Source: Limnohabitans sp. (GTDB lineage Bacteria; Pseudomonadota; Gammaproteobacteria; Burkholderiales; Burkholderiaceae_C). Taken from it: 14,170 nucleotides of DNA. The stretch covers positions 1 to 14,170 of the forward strand of contig JALQUL010000143.1 of the NCBI GenBank assembly GCA_023260735.1, read 5' to 3'. Each line of letters begins with the position of its first letter. Positions within the stretch are counted from its first letter, which is position 1. A program made the translations under genes and the position numbers. The notes beneath the pieces were generated by a model. That model saw only the letters and a program-made list of their open reading frames with translations, made no database searches and was not told the DNA's origin. Positions 5,572 to 14,170 of the stretch are shown in pieces.

Positions 5572-6912
5572 TTAGTCAGCTTGTTTACGTAAGTAAGCAG
5601 GAATGTCCATTTCGTCAATACCTTTGGTAGTCATGGCATTGACTTGGGCAACCGCATGTGTTCTATCAGGGTGTTTTGTCATGAGCGAACCTGCCGCACT
5701 TCGTGTACTTGGTGGTGGTGGTTGGTAAGTGCCCATCGAACCGCTAATTGAGCTGTTAATTGTACTAGTATTTGAATTAACATGGTGAGAGAAAGGACTT
5801 GGGCGATAAGAAACGTTGGCGTTATCAGTCCCAGTCATCAAGCCGTTAGTGTGAGTAATAACGGGAGGCACAGTGACATTGTTGATGTTAATGGCTTGGT
5901 TATTGGATCTAGTTTGTGATTTACCCAAACCAGTTGCCATTACAGTAATACGAATTTCGTCACCTAATGAATCATCGTATGTTGTACCGTAAATTACATG
6001 AGCGTCTTCAGCTGCAAATTGGCGCACGGTGTTCATTGCATTGCGAGATTCTGATAGCTTTAAAGTGGCTTCAGATGCTGTAATCAATAACAAGATACCT
6101 TTAGCATTGGTGAGGTCTACGCCCTCTAATAAAGGACAAGCAATAGCTTGTTGGGCAGCGATTCGTGCGCGATCAGGGCCTGATGCACTAGCTGTTCCCA
6201 TCATAGCCATGCCTGGCTCGCTCATTACAGTTTTAACGTCTTCGAAGTCAGCATTGACTTTACCAGGAACGTTAATTACTTCAGCAATACCGCCCACTGC
6301 ATTTTTTAAAACATCATTGCCGTATGCAAATGCTTCTTCTTGGCCTACATCGTCACCTAGTACTTCGAGAAGTTTGTCATTTAAGACGACAATCATAGAG
6401 TCAACATTGAGGGCTAATTCTGCTAAACCAGCCTCAGCGTAGCGGGTGCAACGAGCACCTTCAAACTCAAAAGGTTTGGTAACTACGCCAACGGTCAGAA
6501 TATCCATTTCGCGGGCAATACGAGCGACTACAGGCGCTGCACCAGTACCTGTGCCACCACCCATACCAGCCGTAATAAAAAGCATGTGAGCGCCCGCAAT
6601 AGCTTCACGAATGTGTTCTGCTGCTTGCTCAGCCGCTTCACGACCTTTTTCAGGCATATTACCAGCGCCTAAGCCGCTTGTTCCTAGCTGAACAATTTTT
6701 TGGGCAGAGCTATTTTGTAGAGCTTGCGCATCTGTGTTAGCACAAATAAATTCCACACCTTTTACATGGTTAGCAATCATATGCTCTACTGCATTTCCAC
6801 CACCGCCGCCCACGCCAATTACTTTGATGCGTGTGCCTGCAGTGAATTCTGAATTCTCACTCATGCCAATAGGCATATCGATATGACTATCAAATTGAGG
6901 ATTGCTTTGCAT
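5572..6912 (-). CDS. ftsZ: Cell division GTPase FtsZ
   Basis: Tubulin-like GTPase that forms the cytokinetic ring at midcell. The 446-residue product has a 29-residue N-terminal lead before [13 protein letters not shown] (30-42), the tubulin signature GGGTGTG (118-124), and the synergy (T7) loop NADFED (220-225) that completes the GTPase site of the neighbouring subunit. A Ser/Thr/Pro/Asn-rich linker (about 335-430) leads to the C-terminal peptide DIPAYLRKQ, which docks on FtsA and ZipA-type partners. The total length exceeds E. coli FtsZ (383), mainly in that linker. The ATG is backed by AAAGGA (6919-6924) six nt upstream. A candidate promoter and a palindrome lie in the 109-bp gap after ftsA, so it can probably be expressed apart from the upstream cluster. 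Confidence 0.98.
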   Translation of the reverse strand: MQSNPQFDSHIDMPIGMSENSEFTAGTRIKVIGVGGGGGNAVEHMIANHVKGVEFICANTDAQALQNSSAQKIVQLGTSGLGAGNMPEKGREAAEQAAEHIREAIAGAHMLFITAGMGGGTGTGAAPVVARIAREMDILTVGVVTKPFEFEGARCTRYAEAGLAELALNVDSMIVVLNDKLLEVLGDDVGQEEAFAYGNDVLKNAVGGIAEVINVPGKVNADFEDVKTVMSEPGMAMMGTASASGPDRARIAAQQAIACPLLEGVDLTNAKGILLLITASEATLKLSESRNAMNTVRQFAAEDAHVIYGTTYDDSLGDEIRITVMATGLGKSQTRSNNQAININNVTVPPVITHTNGLMTGTDNANVSYRPSPFSHHVNSNTSTINSSISGSMGTYQPPPPSTRSAAGSLMTKHPDRTHAVAQVNAMTTKGIDEMDIPAYLRKQAD

Positions 6913-6918
6913 GATACG

Positions 6919-6924
6919 TCCTTT
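6919..6924 (-). promoter_or_regulatory. Shine-Dalgarno of ftsZ
   Basis: AAAGGA on the - strand sits 6 nt before the ATG at 6912. It supports that start over the downstream in-frame methionines at residues 13 and 17. Confidence 0.7.
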
Positions 6925-6937
6925 GATGTGTACTTTA

Positions 6938-6965
6938 ATGTTAATTCCGTTTTTTCAAAAGTCAA
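6938..6965 (-). promoter_or_regulatory. Candidate ftsZ promoter
   Basis: On the - strand TTGACT (6960-6965, five of six matches to the -35 consensus) is followed after 16 bp by TAACAT (6938-6943, four of six matches to the -10). Transcription would start about 20 nt before the ftsZ ATG. The -35 box overlaps the right arm and loop of the 10-bp inverted repeat. No experimental support is available. Confidence 0.4.
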
Positions 6966-6980
6966 ATAATCTTTTGAAAA
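6952..6980. repeat. 10-bp perfect inverted repeat between ftsA and ftsZ
   Basis: TTTTCAAAAG (6952-6961) and CTTTTGAAAA (6971-6980) are perfect complements with a 9-nt spacer. Neither strand has a T-run directly after the stem on its 3' side, so a terminator is unlikely. It overlaps the -35 box of the candidate ftsZ promoter, which would suit an operator or a leader structure. Confidence 0.75.
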
Positions 6981-7021
6981 TAAATGTGTCAGCTAACTGT
7001 TAAAACGCTAATAGTGAGCCG

Positions 7022-8251
7022 TTAAAAATTTTTCATAAACCAGTCTTTGGCTTGACCAAAAATGGTCTGAACAGAACCACTTTTTTGTGCAACCCTAATG
7101 CCGCGTAAATTCGCTAACCTTGCTTCTTCTAATAGTCCCATTACAGTAGCGCAGTGAGGTTGTGCAACCATATCACTTAGTGCTCCGTGATAACGTGGAA
7201 CTCCACGTCTTACAGGTTTAAGGAAAATATCTTCCGCTAATTCAATTATTCCAGGCATTAAGGCAGTTCCGCCAGTTATAACAATACCCGACGATATTAA
7301 CTCTTCATAACCCGTTTCGCGAATAATTTGTTGAACTAATGTGAAAATTTCCTCAACTCTTGGTTCTATTACACCTGCCAATGCTTGTCTGCTTAACAAC
7401 CTAGGAGCTCTATCACCTAAACCTGGCACTTCGATTTGTGCTTCAGGGTCAGTTAAGAGCTGTTTTGCCCAACCATTTTCGATTTTGATTTCCTCAGCAT
7501 CTTTGGTCGGCGTTCTTAAGGCCATTGCAATATCGCTGGTAATTAAATCACCCGCAATTGGTATTACTGCAGTTTGGCGTAGCGCCCCTCCAGTATACAT
7601 TGCAATATCAGTTGTGCCAGCCCCAATATCCACTAAAACAACACCTAAATCTTTTTCATCTTCAGTTAATACCGATAAGCTTGAGGCGATTGGGTTTAAA
7701 AGTAAGTGTTCTACCTCTAAGCCACAGCGTCTTACACACTTTAAAATATTTTCTGCTGCTGTTTTGGCTCCCGTCACAATGTGAACTTTTGCCTCAAGCC
7801 TTACTCCACTCATGCCAATAGGATCTTTTACATCTTGACCATCAATGATAAATTCTTGTGACTCCACCAACAAGACATGTTGATCATTGACTGTGCTAAC
7901 AGCAGTAGCTGATTCCATAACACGACTCACATCGCCAGGGCCCACTTCACGATCTTTTATGGCAACAATTCCTTTGGAGTTAATTCCCTTTACATGACTA
8001 CCAGTAATGCCTGTGTAAACCCTTGTGATTTTACAATCAGCCATAAACTCTGCTTCTTTCAAAGCTTTTTGTATACTTTGAACGGTAGCTTCAATATTGA
8101 CAACTGCTCCGCGCTTTAAGCCGTTGCTAGGGGCAAATCCTAGTCCAGCTATTTTTAATTCGCCATTGCTTAATACTTCGCCCACCACCACAGAAATTTT
8201 GGCAGTTCCAATGTCAAGTCCAACTACCAAATCCTTCATTTCTTTTGCCAT
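7022..8251 (-). CDS. ftsA: Cell division protein FtsA
   Basis: Actin-like ATPase that tethers FtsZ to the inner membrane and recruits later divisome proteins. The 409-residue product begins VVGLDIGTAKISVVVGE (phosphate-1 motif, residues 9-25). The FtsA-specific 1C subdomain follows (about 85-165). Next come VLVDIGAGTTDIAMY (phosphate 2) and VITGGTALMPGI (adenosine motif), and the last residues, QAKDWFMKNF, form the amphipathic membrane-targeting helix. GGAG lies 5 nt before the ATG, and the gene starts 11 nt after the ftsQ stop, so it is co-transcribed with ftsQ. All expected parts are present and the length is normal. Confidence 0.97.
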   Translation of the reverse strand: MAKEMKDLVVGLDIGTAKISVVVGEVLSNGELKIAGLGFAPSNGLKRGAVVNIEATVQSIQKALKEAEFMADCKITRVYTGITGSHVKGINSKGIVAIKDREVGPGDVSRVMESATAVSTVNDQHVLLVESQEFIIDGQDVKDPIGMSGVRLEAKVHIVTGAKTAAENILKCVRRCGLEVEHLLLNPIASSLSVLTEDEKDLGVVLVDIGAGTTDIAMYTGGALRQTAVIPIAGDLITSDIAMALRTPTKDAEEIKIENGWAKQLLTDPEAQIEVPGLGDRAPRLLSRQALAGVIEPRVEEIFTLVQQIIRETGYEELISSGIVITGGTALMPGIIELAEDIFLKPVRRGVPRYHGALSDMVAQPHCATVMGLLEEARLANLRGIRVAQKSGSVQTIFGQAKDWFMKNF

Positions 8252-8262
8252 TTTTACTCCAA

Positions 8263-9060
8263 TTATTCAGCTTTTGCACTTGCTTTAGCTGGTGCAAAAT
8301 CAGTGGTAACACCTTTTAGGCGTATCGCATATCCGTCTTTATGTCTTAAATCCGCAAACTCCAAATTTGTTAATGATTTTGCTAATCGATCATTGACATC
8401 AGGAAGTGTTCTTAGAAAGTCATTTGTTCGTTGAGTTACGCTAGCTTCGTCTCCACTGCCTAGTTGTAAAATCGCTCCGTTATCAAGTTGAGCAATCCAT
8501 GTTGCACGGTGACTCATTTTTAATCCAGATAGTGAGAGTTTAAAAGGTAACAGGGTGTTAGTGAGTGCTTTGTACATACTTAACACTTCTTTTGCTCTGT
8601 CATCGCTACCATAAAGTGTCACTAAAACATCATTTTCCACTTCACCTCTGTTAGCTTCAAAAATTTCACCGAAATTATTGACCATTCTGGAGTCAGGTTC
8701 ATCACCCCATAAGGCCACTGCTTTATGCTCTTGTATTTTGACAGTCAATTTATTGGGAAAACTTCTTTGAACTAAGGCTTGTCTTACCCATGGTTTAGAT
8801 TCAATTGCGTCTTTAAGTTCGTCTAGGTTGACTGTAAAAATTCCATCAGATATTTTATTGGCAACAGCTGAACGTATGCTGAGGGTTGAAACTTTTACAG
8901 TATCTCCTTGTAAAACAATTTCTTTGATGGTAAATATTGGCAAACGAATAAATAACAAGACTAAGGTTGAAAAAACGATCACGAAAAAAACCAACACCAA
9001 CAAGTTGGCGGTGTAGTTCATGATTTTTGCCTCTAGAGGCATATGATAGACATGACGCAT
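8263..9060 (-). CDS. ftsQ: Cell division protein FtsQ
   Basis: Bitopic divisome protein that bridges early and late components with FtsB and FtsL. It has one membrane segment (about 18-40), a periplasmic POTRA domain (about 44-112: IFTIKEIVLQGD through the SFPNKLTVKIQEHKAVALWG strand) and the FtsQ beta domain up to about residue 245, with a short Ala/Lys-rich tail. Three starts are possible. ATG 9060 lies 3 nt after the ddl stop but has no Shine-Dalgarno. ATG 9042 (residue 7) best fits the usual betaproteobacterial N-terminus length. ATG 9021 (residue 14) has AGAGG 8 nt upstream. I give the longest form, but one of the shorter ones is likely. Its 3' end is 11 nt from ftsA. Confidence 0.93.
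   Translation of the reverse strand: MRHVYHMPLEAKIMNYTANLLVLVFFVIVFSTLVLLFIRLPIFTIKEIVLQGDTVKVSTLSIRSAVANKISDGIFTVNLDELKDAIESKPWVRQALVQRSFPNKLTVKIQEHKAVALWGDEPDSRMVNNFGEIFEANRGEVENDVLVTLYGSDDRAKEVLSMYKALTNTLLPFKLSLSGLKMSHRATWIAQLDNGAILQLGSGDEASVTQRTNDFLRTLPDVNDRLAKSLTNLEFADLRHKDGYAIRLKGVTTDFAPAKASAKAE
9028..9041. repeat. 14-bp perfect palindrome at the ftsQ start
   Basis: TGCCTCTAGAGGCA is a perfect 14-bp palindrome lying between the second and third possible ftsQ start codons. Its AGAGG half is the only Shine-Dalgarno-like sequence near the gene. It may be a binding site, or it may be chance within coding sequence. Confidence 0.6.
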
Positions 9061-9063
9061 GTT

Positions 9064-10056
9064 TTATTTGCGAGTAGCTTTAGTCGAGGCAGCAGCTTTT
9101 TTGTAATCTAAAGAGGCTTCAGATATAAGTTGTAGGCATAAATCTTCATAACTAATGCCCGTCGCTTTGGCGGCCATAGGTACTAATGAGTGGCTCGTCA
9201 TACCTGGCGAAGTATTGAGTTCAAGTAAATAAGGTTGTCGAGTAATGCCATTAATCATGACATCAATACGCCCCCAACCTCGGCTACCTAAAATTTTATA
9301 GGCCTTAAGTACCCACTCTTTGATAATTGTTTCTTCCGACTCTGGTAAACCACTTGGTACATGGTATTGAGTTTCATCGCTAATATACTTGGCATCAAAA
9401 TTGTAATCACCTGCAGGAGCCACAATTCGAATGGGCGGTAATGCGATGGCCTGATCACCTGTGCCTAAAATTGGGCAGGTGATCTCATCACCTGCAATAA
9501 ATTGCTCGCACAATATATCGCTGTCAAGATTACCCGCTTGATGAATAGCGTCTAATACTGCTTGTTTGCTCAAGGCTTTAGTAACACCAAGAGATGAGCC
9601 TTCACGAGCGGGTTTGACGATCATGGGTAACCCCAGCGTCTCCACAATAGTATCAATTTTTGACTCATCAAACTTTGCATATTCAATACTGATATGTAAA
9701 GGTGTTGGTATCCCCTCGGTAATCCAAACTCTTTTTGTCATGAGTTTGTCAATTGCAATCGCCGATGTCATCACACCTGAGCCGGTATAGGGAATACCCA
9801 TTAATTCTAGAGCCCCTTGGACTGTACCATCTTCACCAAATCGGCCATGAAGGGCAATAAAGCAGCGATCAAAGTTTTCTAGTTTTAATTGATACAAATC
9901 TTTTTCGGAAGGATCAAAAGCATGGGCATCGACTCCTTTGGCTTTTAATGCATTGAGTACGCCCGTACCAGACATAATTGAGACAGGACGCTCACCAGAG
10001 CGTCCCCCCATTAACACGGCCACTTTACCTAATTTTTTAATTTGTTCTTGGTTCAT
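9064..10056 (-). CDS. ddl: D-alanine--D-alanine ligase
   Basis: ATP-grasp enzyme that joins two D-alanines to make the terminal dipeptide of the peptidoglycan stem, acting in the cytoplasm just before MurF. The 330-residue product shows the N-terminal [15 protein letters not shown] block (16-30) with the conserved Glu22, [14 protein letters not shown], the ATP-binding [13 protein letters not shown], the [10 protein letters not shown] loop, and the metal/phosphate motif [12 protein letters not shown]. One small oddity: Pro24 stands where most homologues I recall have an acidic residue (AEREVS). AAGAGG 6 nt before the ATG overlaps the murC stop region, and the gene lies 10 nt after murC, which implies coupled translation. 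The ddlB position in the dcw cluster supports the call. murB, which sits between murC and ddl in E. coli, is absent here. Confidence 0.97.
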   Translation of the reverse strand: MNQEQIKKLGKVAVLMGGRSGERPVSIMSGTGVLNALKAKGVDAHAFDPSEKDLYQLKLENFDRCFIALHGRFGEDGTVQGALELMGIPYTGSGVMTSAIAIDKLMTKRVWITEGIPTPLHISIEYAKFDESKIDTIVETLGLPMIVKPAREGSSLGVTKALSKQAVLDAIHQAGNLDSDILCEQFIAGDEITCPILGTGDQAIALPPIRIVAPAGDYNFDAKYISDETQYHVPSGLPESEETIIKEWVLKAYKILGSRGWGRIDVMINGITRQPYLLELNTSPGMTSHSLVPMAAKATGISYEDLCLQLISEASLDYKKAAASTKATRK

Positions 10057-10066
10057 TGGAAGCCTC

Positions 10067-11473
10067 TTAAGCTTTATTTTGGAATAGTTCGGTTACTTGT
10101 GCTGGTACACCGCCCATTGAGCCAGCTCCCATACAAATAACAATGTCACCCGCCTTGGCGTGGTTAAAAATATTTTGAGGTATTTCAGTAATTTCGTCTA
10201 CAAATATTGGATCTACAAGTCCAGCTACTCTGAGGGCTCTTACTAAGGCTCTACCATCAGCAGCAACTATCGGTGTTTCACCCGCTGAATAAACTTCACT
10301 TACCAAAACTACGTCTGCTTGGCTTAATACTTTGACAAAGTCTTCAAAGCAGTCACGTGTTCTGGTATAACGATGAGGTTGAAATGCCAGCACAATTCTT
10401 TGATTCGGAAAAGCACCTCTGGCAGCGGCTAAAGTGGCTGCCATTTCAACCGGATGATGGCCATAGTCATCAATGAGACGGAAAGTGCCGCCTTCTTTGG
10501 CTGGAATATCACCATAGCTTTGAAAACGTCGACCGACTCCTTTGAACTCTGCAAGAGCATCAATAATTGCTTGATCAGGAACTTCAATTTCAGTGGCAAC
10601 CGCAATGGCAGCTAACGCGTTTAACACATTATGTTTACCTGGGAGATTCAAAGTAATATTGAGATCAGGCATTTCGGTGTCGTTCGATCTTTGAACTGTA
10701 AACAACATTTGACCATTTTTAGCTTCTACGTTAATGGCCCTCACTTGTGCCGACTCATTCATGCCGTAAGTGGTAATGGGCCTAGCTAAAGAGCTCATAA
10801 TGGATTCAACATGTATATCATCTGAACATAAAACAGCCGTGCCATAAAAAGGCATACGATGTAGAAAATCGATAAAGGCTGTTTTTAACTTATTGAAGTC
10901 ATGCTCATAAGTTTCCATATGATCAGCATCAATATTAGTGACTACTGCAATTGCGGGTAATAAGTTAAGAAAGGAAGCATCTGACTCGTCAGCTTCCACT
11001 ACTATAAAATCACCTTTGCCTAATTGAGCATTGCTACCTGCACTATTGAGCCTACCACCAATCACAAAGGTAGGGTCTAATCCTGCTTTGGCTAAAATAC
11101 TTGCCACTAGACTGGTAGTGGTAGTTTTGCCATGGGTACCTGCAATCGCAATTCCTGTTTTCATACGCATGAGTTCTGCCAGCATCACTGCACGAGGAAC
11201 TACTGGAATATGCTTTTGTTTAGCGGCTAAAATTTCTGGATTGTCAGCCTTGACTGCCGTAGAGGTAACCACTGCATCAACATCTTTGAGGTTGTTTTCT
11301 GAGTGCCCAACAAAAGTTTGAATACCCAGTGAGTTGAGGCGTTTTAAAGTTGCACTATCTGCAATATCAGAACCCGATACAGTGTAGTTAAGAGTGTGTA
11401 AAACCTCTGCAATACCGCTCATGCCCGAGCCGCCAATGCCAATAAAGTGTATGTGTTGAATTGCGTGTTTCAT
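10067..11473 (-). CDS. murC: UDP-N-acetylmuramate--L-alanine ligase
   Basis: Cytoplasmic Mur ligase that adds L-alanine to UDP-MurNAc with ATP, the first amino acid of the peptide stem. The 468 residues show the Mur N-terminal nucleotide-binding loop [15 protein letters not shown] (9-23), the ATP-binding P-loop [10 protein letters not shown] (112-121), [22 protein letters not shown], the [13 protein letters not shown] helix, and the C-terminal [10 protein letters not shown] and FQPHRYTRT blocks typical of MurC. The ATG lies 3 nt after the murG stop without a Shine-Dalgarno, so it probably relies on translational coupling. The length is normal and no residues appear to be missing. Confidence 0.98.
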   Translation of the reverse strand: MKHAIQHIHFIGIGGSGMSGIAEVLHTLNYTVSGSDIADSATLKRLNSLGIQTFVGHSENNLKDVDAVVTSTAVKADNPEILAAKQKHIPVVPRAVMLAELMRMKTGIAIAGTHGKTTTTSLVASILAKAGLDPTFVIGGRLNSAGSNAQLGKGDFIVVEADESDASFLNLLPAIAVVTNIDADHMETYEHDFNKLKTAFIDFLHRMPFYGTAVLCSDDIHVESIMSSLARPITTYGMNESAQVRAINVEAKNGQMLFTVQRSNDTEMPDLNITLNLPGKHNVLNALAAIAVATEIEVPDQAIIDALAEFKGVGRRFQSYGDIPAKEGGTFRLIDDYGHHPVEMAATLAAARGAFPNQRIVLAFQPHRYTRTRDCFEDFVKVLSQADVVLVSEVYSAGETPIVAADGRALVRALRVAGLVDPIFVDEITEIPQNIFNHAKAGDIVICMGAGSMGGVPAQVTELFQNKA

Positions 11474-11476
11474 GTT

Positions 11477-12547
11477 TTAAATAGTTTGAGCCTTATTGGC
11501 AATTATTTGAGCTGCTTTAATTTGTCTTTGTTGGTAGGCATTCTCTGCCATGATTAATAAGTCATTACGTTGCATATTTTGAATCAACTCAGCCAATTTT
11601 TCAGGAGTTAATTGATTTTGCGGCAATAAAAGTGCCGCTTGATGTTGAACTAAATACTGAGCATTAACGGTTTGATGGTCATCGACTGCATGTGGAAAAG
11701 GCACAAAAATAGCCGCAGCACCAATGGCAGCAATTTCAGTGACTGTACTTGCCCCTGCACGGCAAATAATTAAATCAGCATCGGCAAATGCTTGAGCAGT
11801 ATTTTCGATAAATGCAGTGGTTTGTGCTGCTACCCCTAATTGTTCATAAAGTTGACTAAGTGTCTGCAGATTTTTAGCCCCCGCTTGATGCAGTACGGTG
11901 GGCCGATTCGCACCCTCAATTAAAGCCAAAGCCTTTGGTACATTTTCATTAAGGGCTTGAGCACCTAAACTTCCGCCTACCACTAAAATTTTGAGTGGTC
12001 CTTGGCGATTGGTAAATCGAAGTGCAGGAGCAGCTTGTTCAGTAAAAATTTGTCTTAATGGATTACCTACCCACTGAGCATTAGGCAGTGCATTTGGAAA
12101 AGCGCTAAAGACCTGTTTAGCCCATTTAGATAAAAGTTTATTGGCCATTCCCGCGACCGAGTTTTGTTCGTGTAGCCAGACTGGAGTTTTTAAGAATAAT
12201 GCTACTAGGGCGGCAGGAACCGTAATATAACCACCAAAACCAATGATTAAATCTGGTTTTACCCTGCGCAATACTCGATAGGCTTGAGCACAAGCTTTCA
12301 GTAGTCTAAAAGGGGCTGTTATTGTCTCTTTCCAGCTCTTACCCCTTACACCAGAAAATTCAACTGATTCAAATGCAAAGGGCTGGTCAGCTAGAATTTT
12401 AGCTTCCATGTGATGTGGTGAACCTAACCAGTGTACATCCCAGTTATTTTTATGAAGTTCATGGGCAAGTGCTAAGCCTGGGAAAATATGGCCACCAGTG
12501 CCACCCGCCATCACGATGGCGGTTTTTTGACTGAGATGATTACTCAT
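11477..12547 (-). CDS. murG: UDP-GlcNAc:undecaprenyl-PP-MurNAc-pentapeptide GlcNAc transferase
   Basis: Membrane-associated GT-B glycosyltransferase that converts lipid I to lipid II on the inner face of the cytoplasmic membrane. The 356-residue product has [14 protein letters not shown] (15-28), the [13 protein letters not shown] loop and [12 protein letters not shown] in the acceptor domain. In the donor domain it has [19 protein letters not shown], and the UDP-GlcNAc-binding [15 protein letters not shown] with [13 protein letters not shown]. Its ATG overlaps the ftsW stop (ATGA, positions 12544-12547), and GAGG (12557-12560) lies 9 nt upstream, inside the end of ftsW. This is strict translational coupling within the dcw operon. 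Confidence 0.98.
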   Translation of the reverse strand: MSNHLSQKTAIVMAGGTGGHIFPGLALAHELHKNNWDVHWLGSPHHMEAKILADQPFAFESVEFSGVRGKSWKETITAPFRLLKACAQAYRVLRRVKPDLIIGFGGYITVPAALVALFLKTPVWLHEQNSVAGMANKLLSKWAKQVFSAFPNALPNAQWVGNPLRQIFTEQAAPALRFTNRQGPLKILVVGGSLGAQALNENVPKALALIEGANRPTVLHQAGAKNLQTLSQLYEQLGVAAQTTAFIENTAQAFADADLIICRAGASTVTEIAAIGAAAIFVPFPHAVDDHQTVNAQYLVQHQAALLLPQNQLTPEKLAELIQNMQRNDLLIMAENAYQQRQIKAAQIIANKAQTI

Positions 12548-13797
12548 GGTGTTTTTCCTCGCATGAGAAGGCGATTTTCATAATCAATCCGAGCAACCAC
12601 TGTCATGGCAATTACATTCATAATAATTGCCGAACCGCCATAACTCATGAGAGGTAAGGTCAGTCCTTTTGTAGGCAAAGCACCCAAATTAACACCAATA
12701 TTAATAAAAGATTGAAAACCAATCCAAACAGCAATACCTTGGGCCACAAATCCAGAAAAAATTCTTTCGAGGGCAATGGCTTGTCGGCCTATTTTCATAA
12801 TTCTTCGAGTTAACCAAAAAAACAAACTGATCACAATAATAACGCCTATTAATCCAAACTCTTCACCAATTACCGCAAACATAAAGTCAGTGTGAGGCTC
12901 GGGTAGCCAATGGAGTTTTTCAATGCTTCCACCCAGACCCACACCAAAAAACTCACCGCGACCTAAAGCGATTAGGGAATGAGAAAGCTGATAACCTTTA
13001 TCCAAAACATGGTTGACATCCCATGGATCTAAATAAGCAAAAATTCGGTCACGACGCCATGGACTAAAATAAATAACAGCACTAAAAGCAATTATAAAAA
13101 AACCAGAAATAATACCGAACATGGTAAGGCTAACACCGCCTAAAAATAAAATACCCATGGCAATCACGGTGATTACCATAAATGCACCCATATCGGGCTC
13201 AGTTAATAACAAACCACCCATAACAGCAACAGCGAGTCCCATAGGACCAACTGTTTTAAGCAGGCCTTCTTGACTTGCAAGTTTTCTCACCATAAAACCA
13301 GCAGCATATACAATCAGCGTAAACTTGGTGAGCTCAGAGGGTTGAAAATTTAATGGACCTAATGCAATCCAACGACGTGCACCATTAATTTCTTTGCCTG
13401 TAAAAGGTAATAATACTAAGACGAGTAAGACTAGGCTAGTGGCAAATAAAAGGGGTGCATTTTTTTCCCAAATTTCTGTGGGAACTTGTGATACCAATAC
13501 ACATGCTACGGCCGCAACCGCCATGGCCACAATGTGGCGGATTAAATAATGGTAGACCGAGTAGTTGGCAAACCTTGGATTGTCGGGCATTGCAATAGTG
13601 GTCGAATACACCATTAACAAACCCCAAGATAACAATAAAACGACGACAAAAATAAAAGGTTGATCTAGCCAAGAACGATCAGTGTAAGGGTTTTTACTCG
13701 CCTCTACCGCAGCATCGTGAGCTTTTAAATTAGATTCTTGATTGGTTTTTTGGGTTCCCGTAATCCGTTGAAGCCAAATATTCGCGGCATTAAGCAT
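12544..13797 (-). CDS. ftsW: Septal peptidoglycan glycosyltransferase FtsW (SEDS family)
   Basis: Polytopic SEDS protein that polymerises lipid II at the septum together with FtsI. The 417-residue product has a hydrophilic N-terminus of about 45 residues and then some ten membrane segments. Family landmarks are [42 protein letters not shown]...[15 protein letters not shown], the [16 protein letters not shown] loop with Asp304 (the position assigned as catalytic in SEDS enzymes), and [13 protein letters not shown] near the C-terminus. GGAG (13803-13806) lies 5 nt before the ATG, within the end of murD. The coding sequence overlaps murD by 8 nt and murG by 4 nt. Confidence 0.97.
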   Translation of the reverse strand: MLNAANIWLQRITGTQKTNQESNLKAHDAAVEASKNPYTDRSWLDQPFIFVVVLLLSWGLLMVYSTTIAMPDNPRFANYSVYHYLIRHIVAMAVAAVACVLVSQVPTEIWEKNAPLLFATSLVLLVLVLLPFTGKEINGARRWIALGPLNFQPSELTKFTLIVYAAGFMVRKLASQEGLLKTVGPMGLAVAVMGGLLLTEPDMGAFMVITVIAMGILFLGGVSLTMFGIISGFFIIAFSAVIYFSPWRRDRIFAYLDPWDVNHVLDKGYQLSHSLIALGRGEFFGVGLGGSIEKLHWLPEPHTDFMFAVIGEEFGLIGVIIVISLFFWLTRRIMKIGRQAIALERIFSGFVAQGIAVWIGFQSFINIGVNLGALPTKGLTLPLMSYGGSAIIMNVIAMTVVARIDYENRLLMRGKTP

Positions 13798-14170
13798 AGT
13801 CGCTCCCAGAAGTCTGATTTTCTAAATCTTGAACCGCTTGAATAAAGACTTCTGCCCGGTGGGCATAATTTTTAAACATATCTAGGCTTGCACAAGCGGG
13901 TGACAATAAAACCGCATCACCAGCACAGGCATGTTGGGCAGCAGTCTGAACCGCTTGAGCGAGATTGTTAGCTTCTAAAACAGGGTAATTGGCATGGGCT
14001 AATACTTGGCCTATAGTGGGGCCGTCTTTACCAATCAAAACTACTGCCCGCGCATATTTTGCTAAAGGCTGAATGAGAGGTGAAAAATCTTGCCCCTTAC
14101 CATCGCCACCTAAAATCATGATTAATTTTCGGTCGGGCCCAAGTCCTTCAATGGCCGCAACAGTAGCCCC
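13790..14170 (-). CDS. murD: UDP-N-acetylmuramoyl-L-alanine--D-glutamate ligase, C-terminal part
   Basis: The frame is open to the right edge, so only the last 126 residues are visible and the ATG at 14119 is internal. Mur ligase of the cytoplasm that adds D-glutamate to UDP-MurNAc-L-Ala. The C-terminal domain is recognisable from [10 protein letters not shown], then [15 protein letters not shown] (lobe that closes over ATP and substrate), and the highly conserved [22 protein letters not shown] near the end. The last codons overlap the ftsW start by 8 nt, the usual tight arrangement in this cluster. Confidence 0.95.
   Translation of the reverse strand, partial: GATVAAIEGLGPDRKLIMILGGDGKGQDFSPLIQPLAKYARAVVLIGKDGPTIGQVLAHANYPVLEANNLAQAVQTAAQHACAGDAVLLSPACASLDMFKNYAHRAEVFIQAVQDLENQTSGSDYA

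Noticed and set aside
6029..6442. Long open frame on the + strand (137 codons) opposite ftsZ
   Set aside because: It lies wholly antisense to a clearly real ftsZ and its translation resembles no protein; a shadow of codon bias.
7341..7784. Open frame on the + strand (147 codons) opposite ftsA
   Set aside because: Fully antisense to ftsA, low-complexity Ser/Ala/Ile composition, no ribosome site and no recognisable domain.
11031..11321. Open frame on the + strand opposite murC
   Set aside because: Antisense shadow inside conserved MurC motifs, including the P-loop region.
1..14170. CRISPR arrays, insertion sequences, prophage, toxin-antitoxin or defence genes
   Set aside because: Looked for regularly spaced repeats, transposase-like frames and terminal inverted repeats; none seen. 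Almost all of the window is accounted for by housekeeping genes.

Overview
The window looks like a chromosomal segment of a low-GC betaproteobacterium, most likely in or near Burkholderiales. Three things point there. The cell-wall and division order murD-ftsW-murG-murC-ddl-ftsQ-ftsA-ftsZ-lpxC has no murB between murC and ddl. The other end carries a tonB-aroE-mtgA trio. RuvC, MtgA and FtsZ also read like betaproteobacterial versions, for example the charged insert in MtgA and the FtsZ tail ending [12 protein letters not shown] cannot name a genus from sequence alone.

Layout. Positions 1-4520 are read on the + strand: the 3' end of a TonB-like gene, aroE (shikimate dehydrogenase), mtgA (monofunctional peptidoglycan glycosyltransferase), a 281-bp gap without a recognisable gene, a PlsC-type acyltransferase, a CdsA/YnbB-like membrane protein, a terminator-like hairpin, and ruvC. 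From 4586 to the right edge everything is on the - strand. In order of transcription it runs murD (partial), ftsW, murG, murC, ddl, ftsQ, ftsA, ftsZ, lpxC. ruvC and lpxC converge across a 65-bp gap.

How the genes work together. The - strand block is a dcw cluster with very tight spacing: overlaps or 3-11 nt gaps from murD to ftsA. It covers late cytoplasmic precursor synthesis (MurD, MurC, Ddl), lipid II formation (MurG), septal polymerisation (FtsW) and the divisome core (FtsQ, FtsA, FtsZ), followed by the first committed lipid A enzyme (LpxC). The only substantial gaps, ftsA-ftsZ (109 bp) and ftsZ-lpxC (62 bp), each hold an inverted repeat; the first also holds a promoter-like sequence. On the + strand, MtgA adds a second peptidoglycan polymerase, and the PlsC/CdsA-like pair points to phospholipid metabolism.

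Most of the window is conserved housekeeping DNA and I see no new multi-gene system. The strongest oddity is the CdsA/YnbB-like protein at 2938-3924. It keeps the fold and the non-catalytic landmarks of the family but has lost essentially every signature catalytic or metal-binding residue, and it carries a 9-bp tandem duplication exactly in the former catalytic loop. Secondary points of interest are a terminator placed directly before the ruvC start codon behind a consensus Shine-Dalgarno that leads into a 4-codon ORF, a 10-bp inverted repeat overlapping a candidate ftsZ promoter, an 11-bp tandem repeat plus hairpin between ftsZ and lpxC, and a 14-bp palindrome at the ftsQ start.
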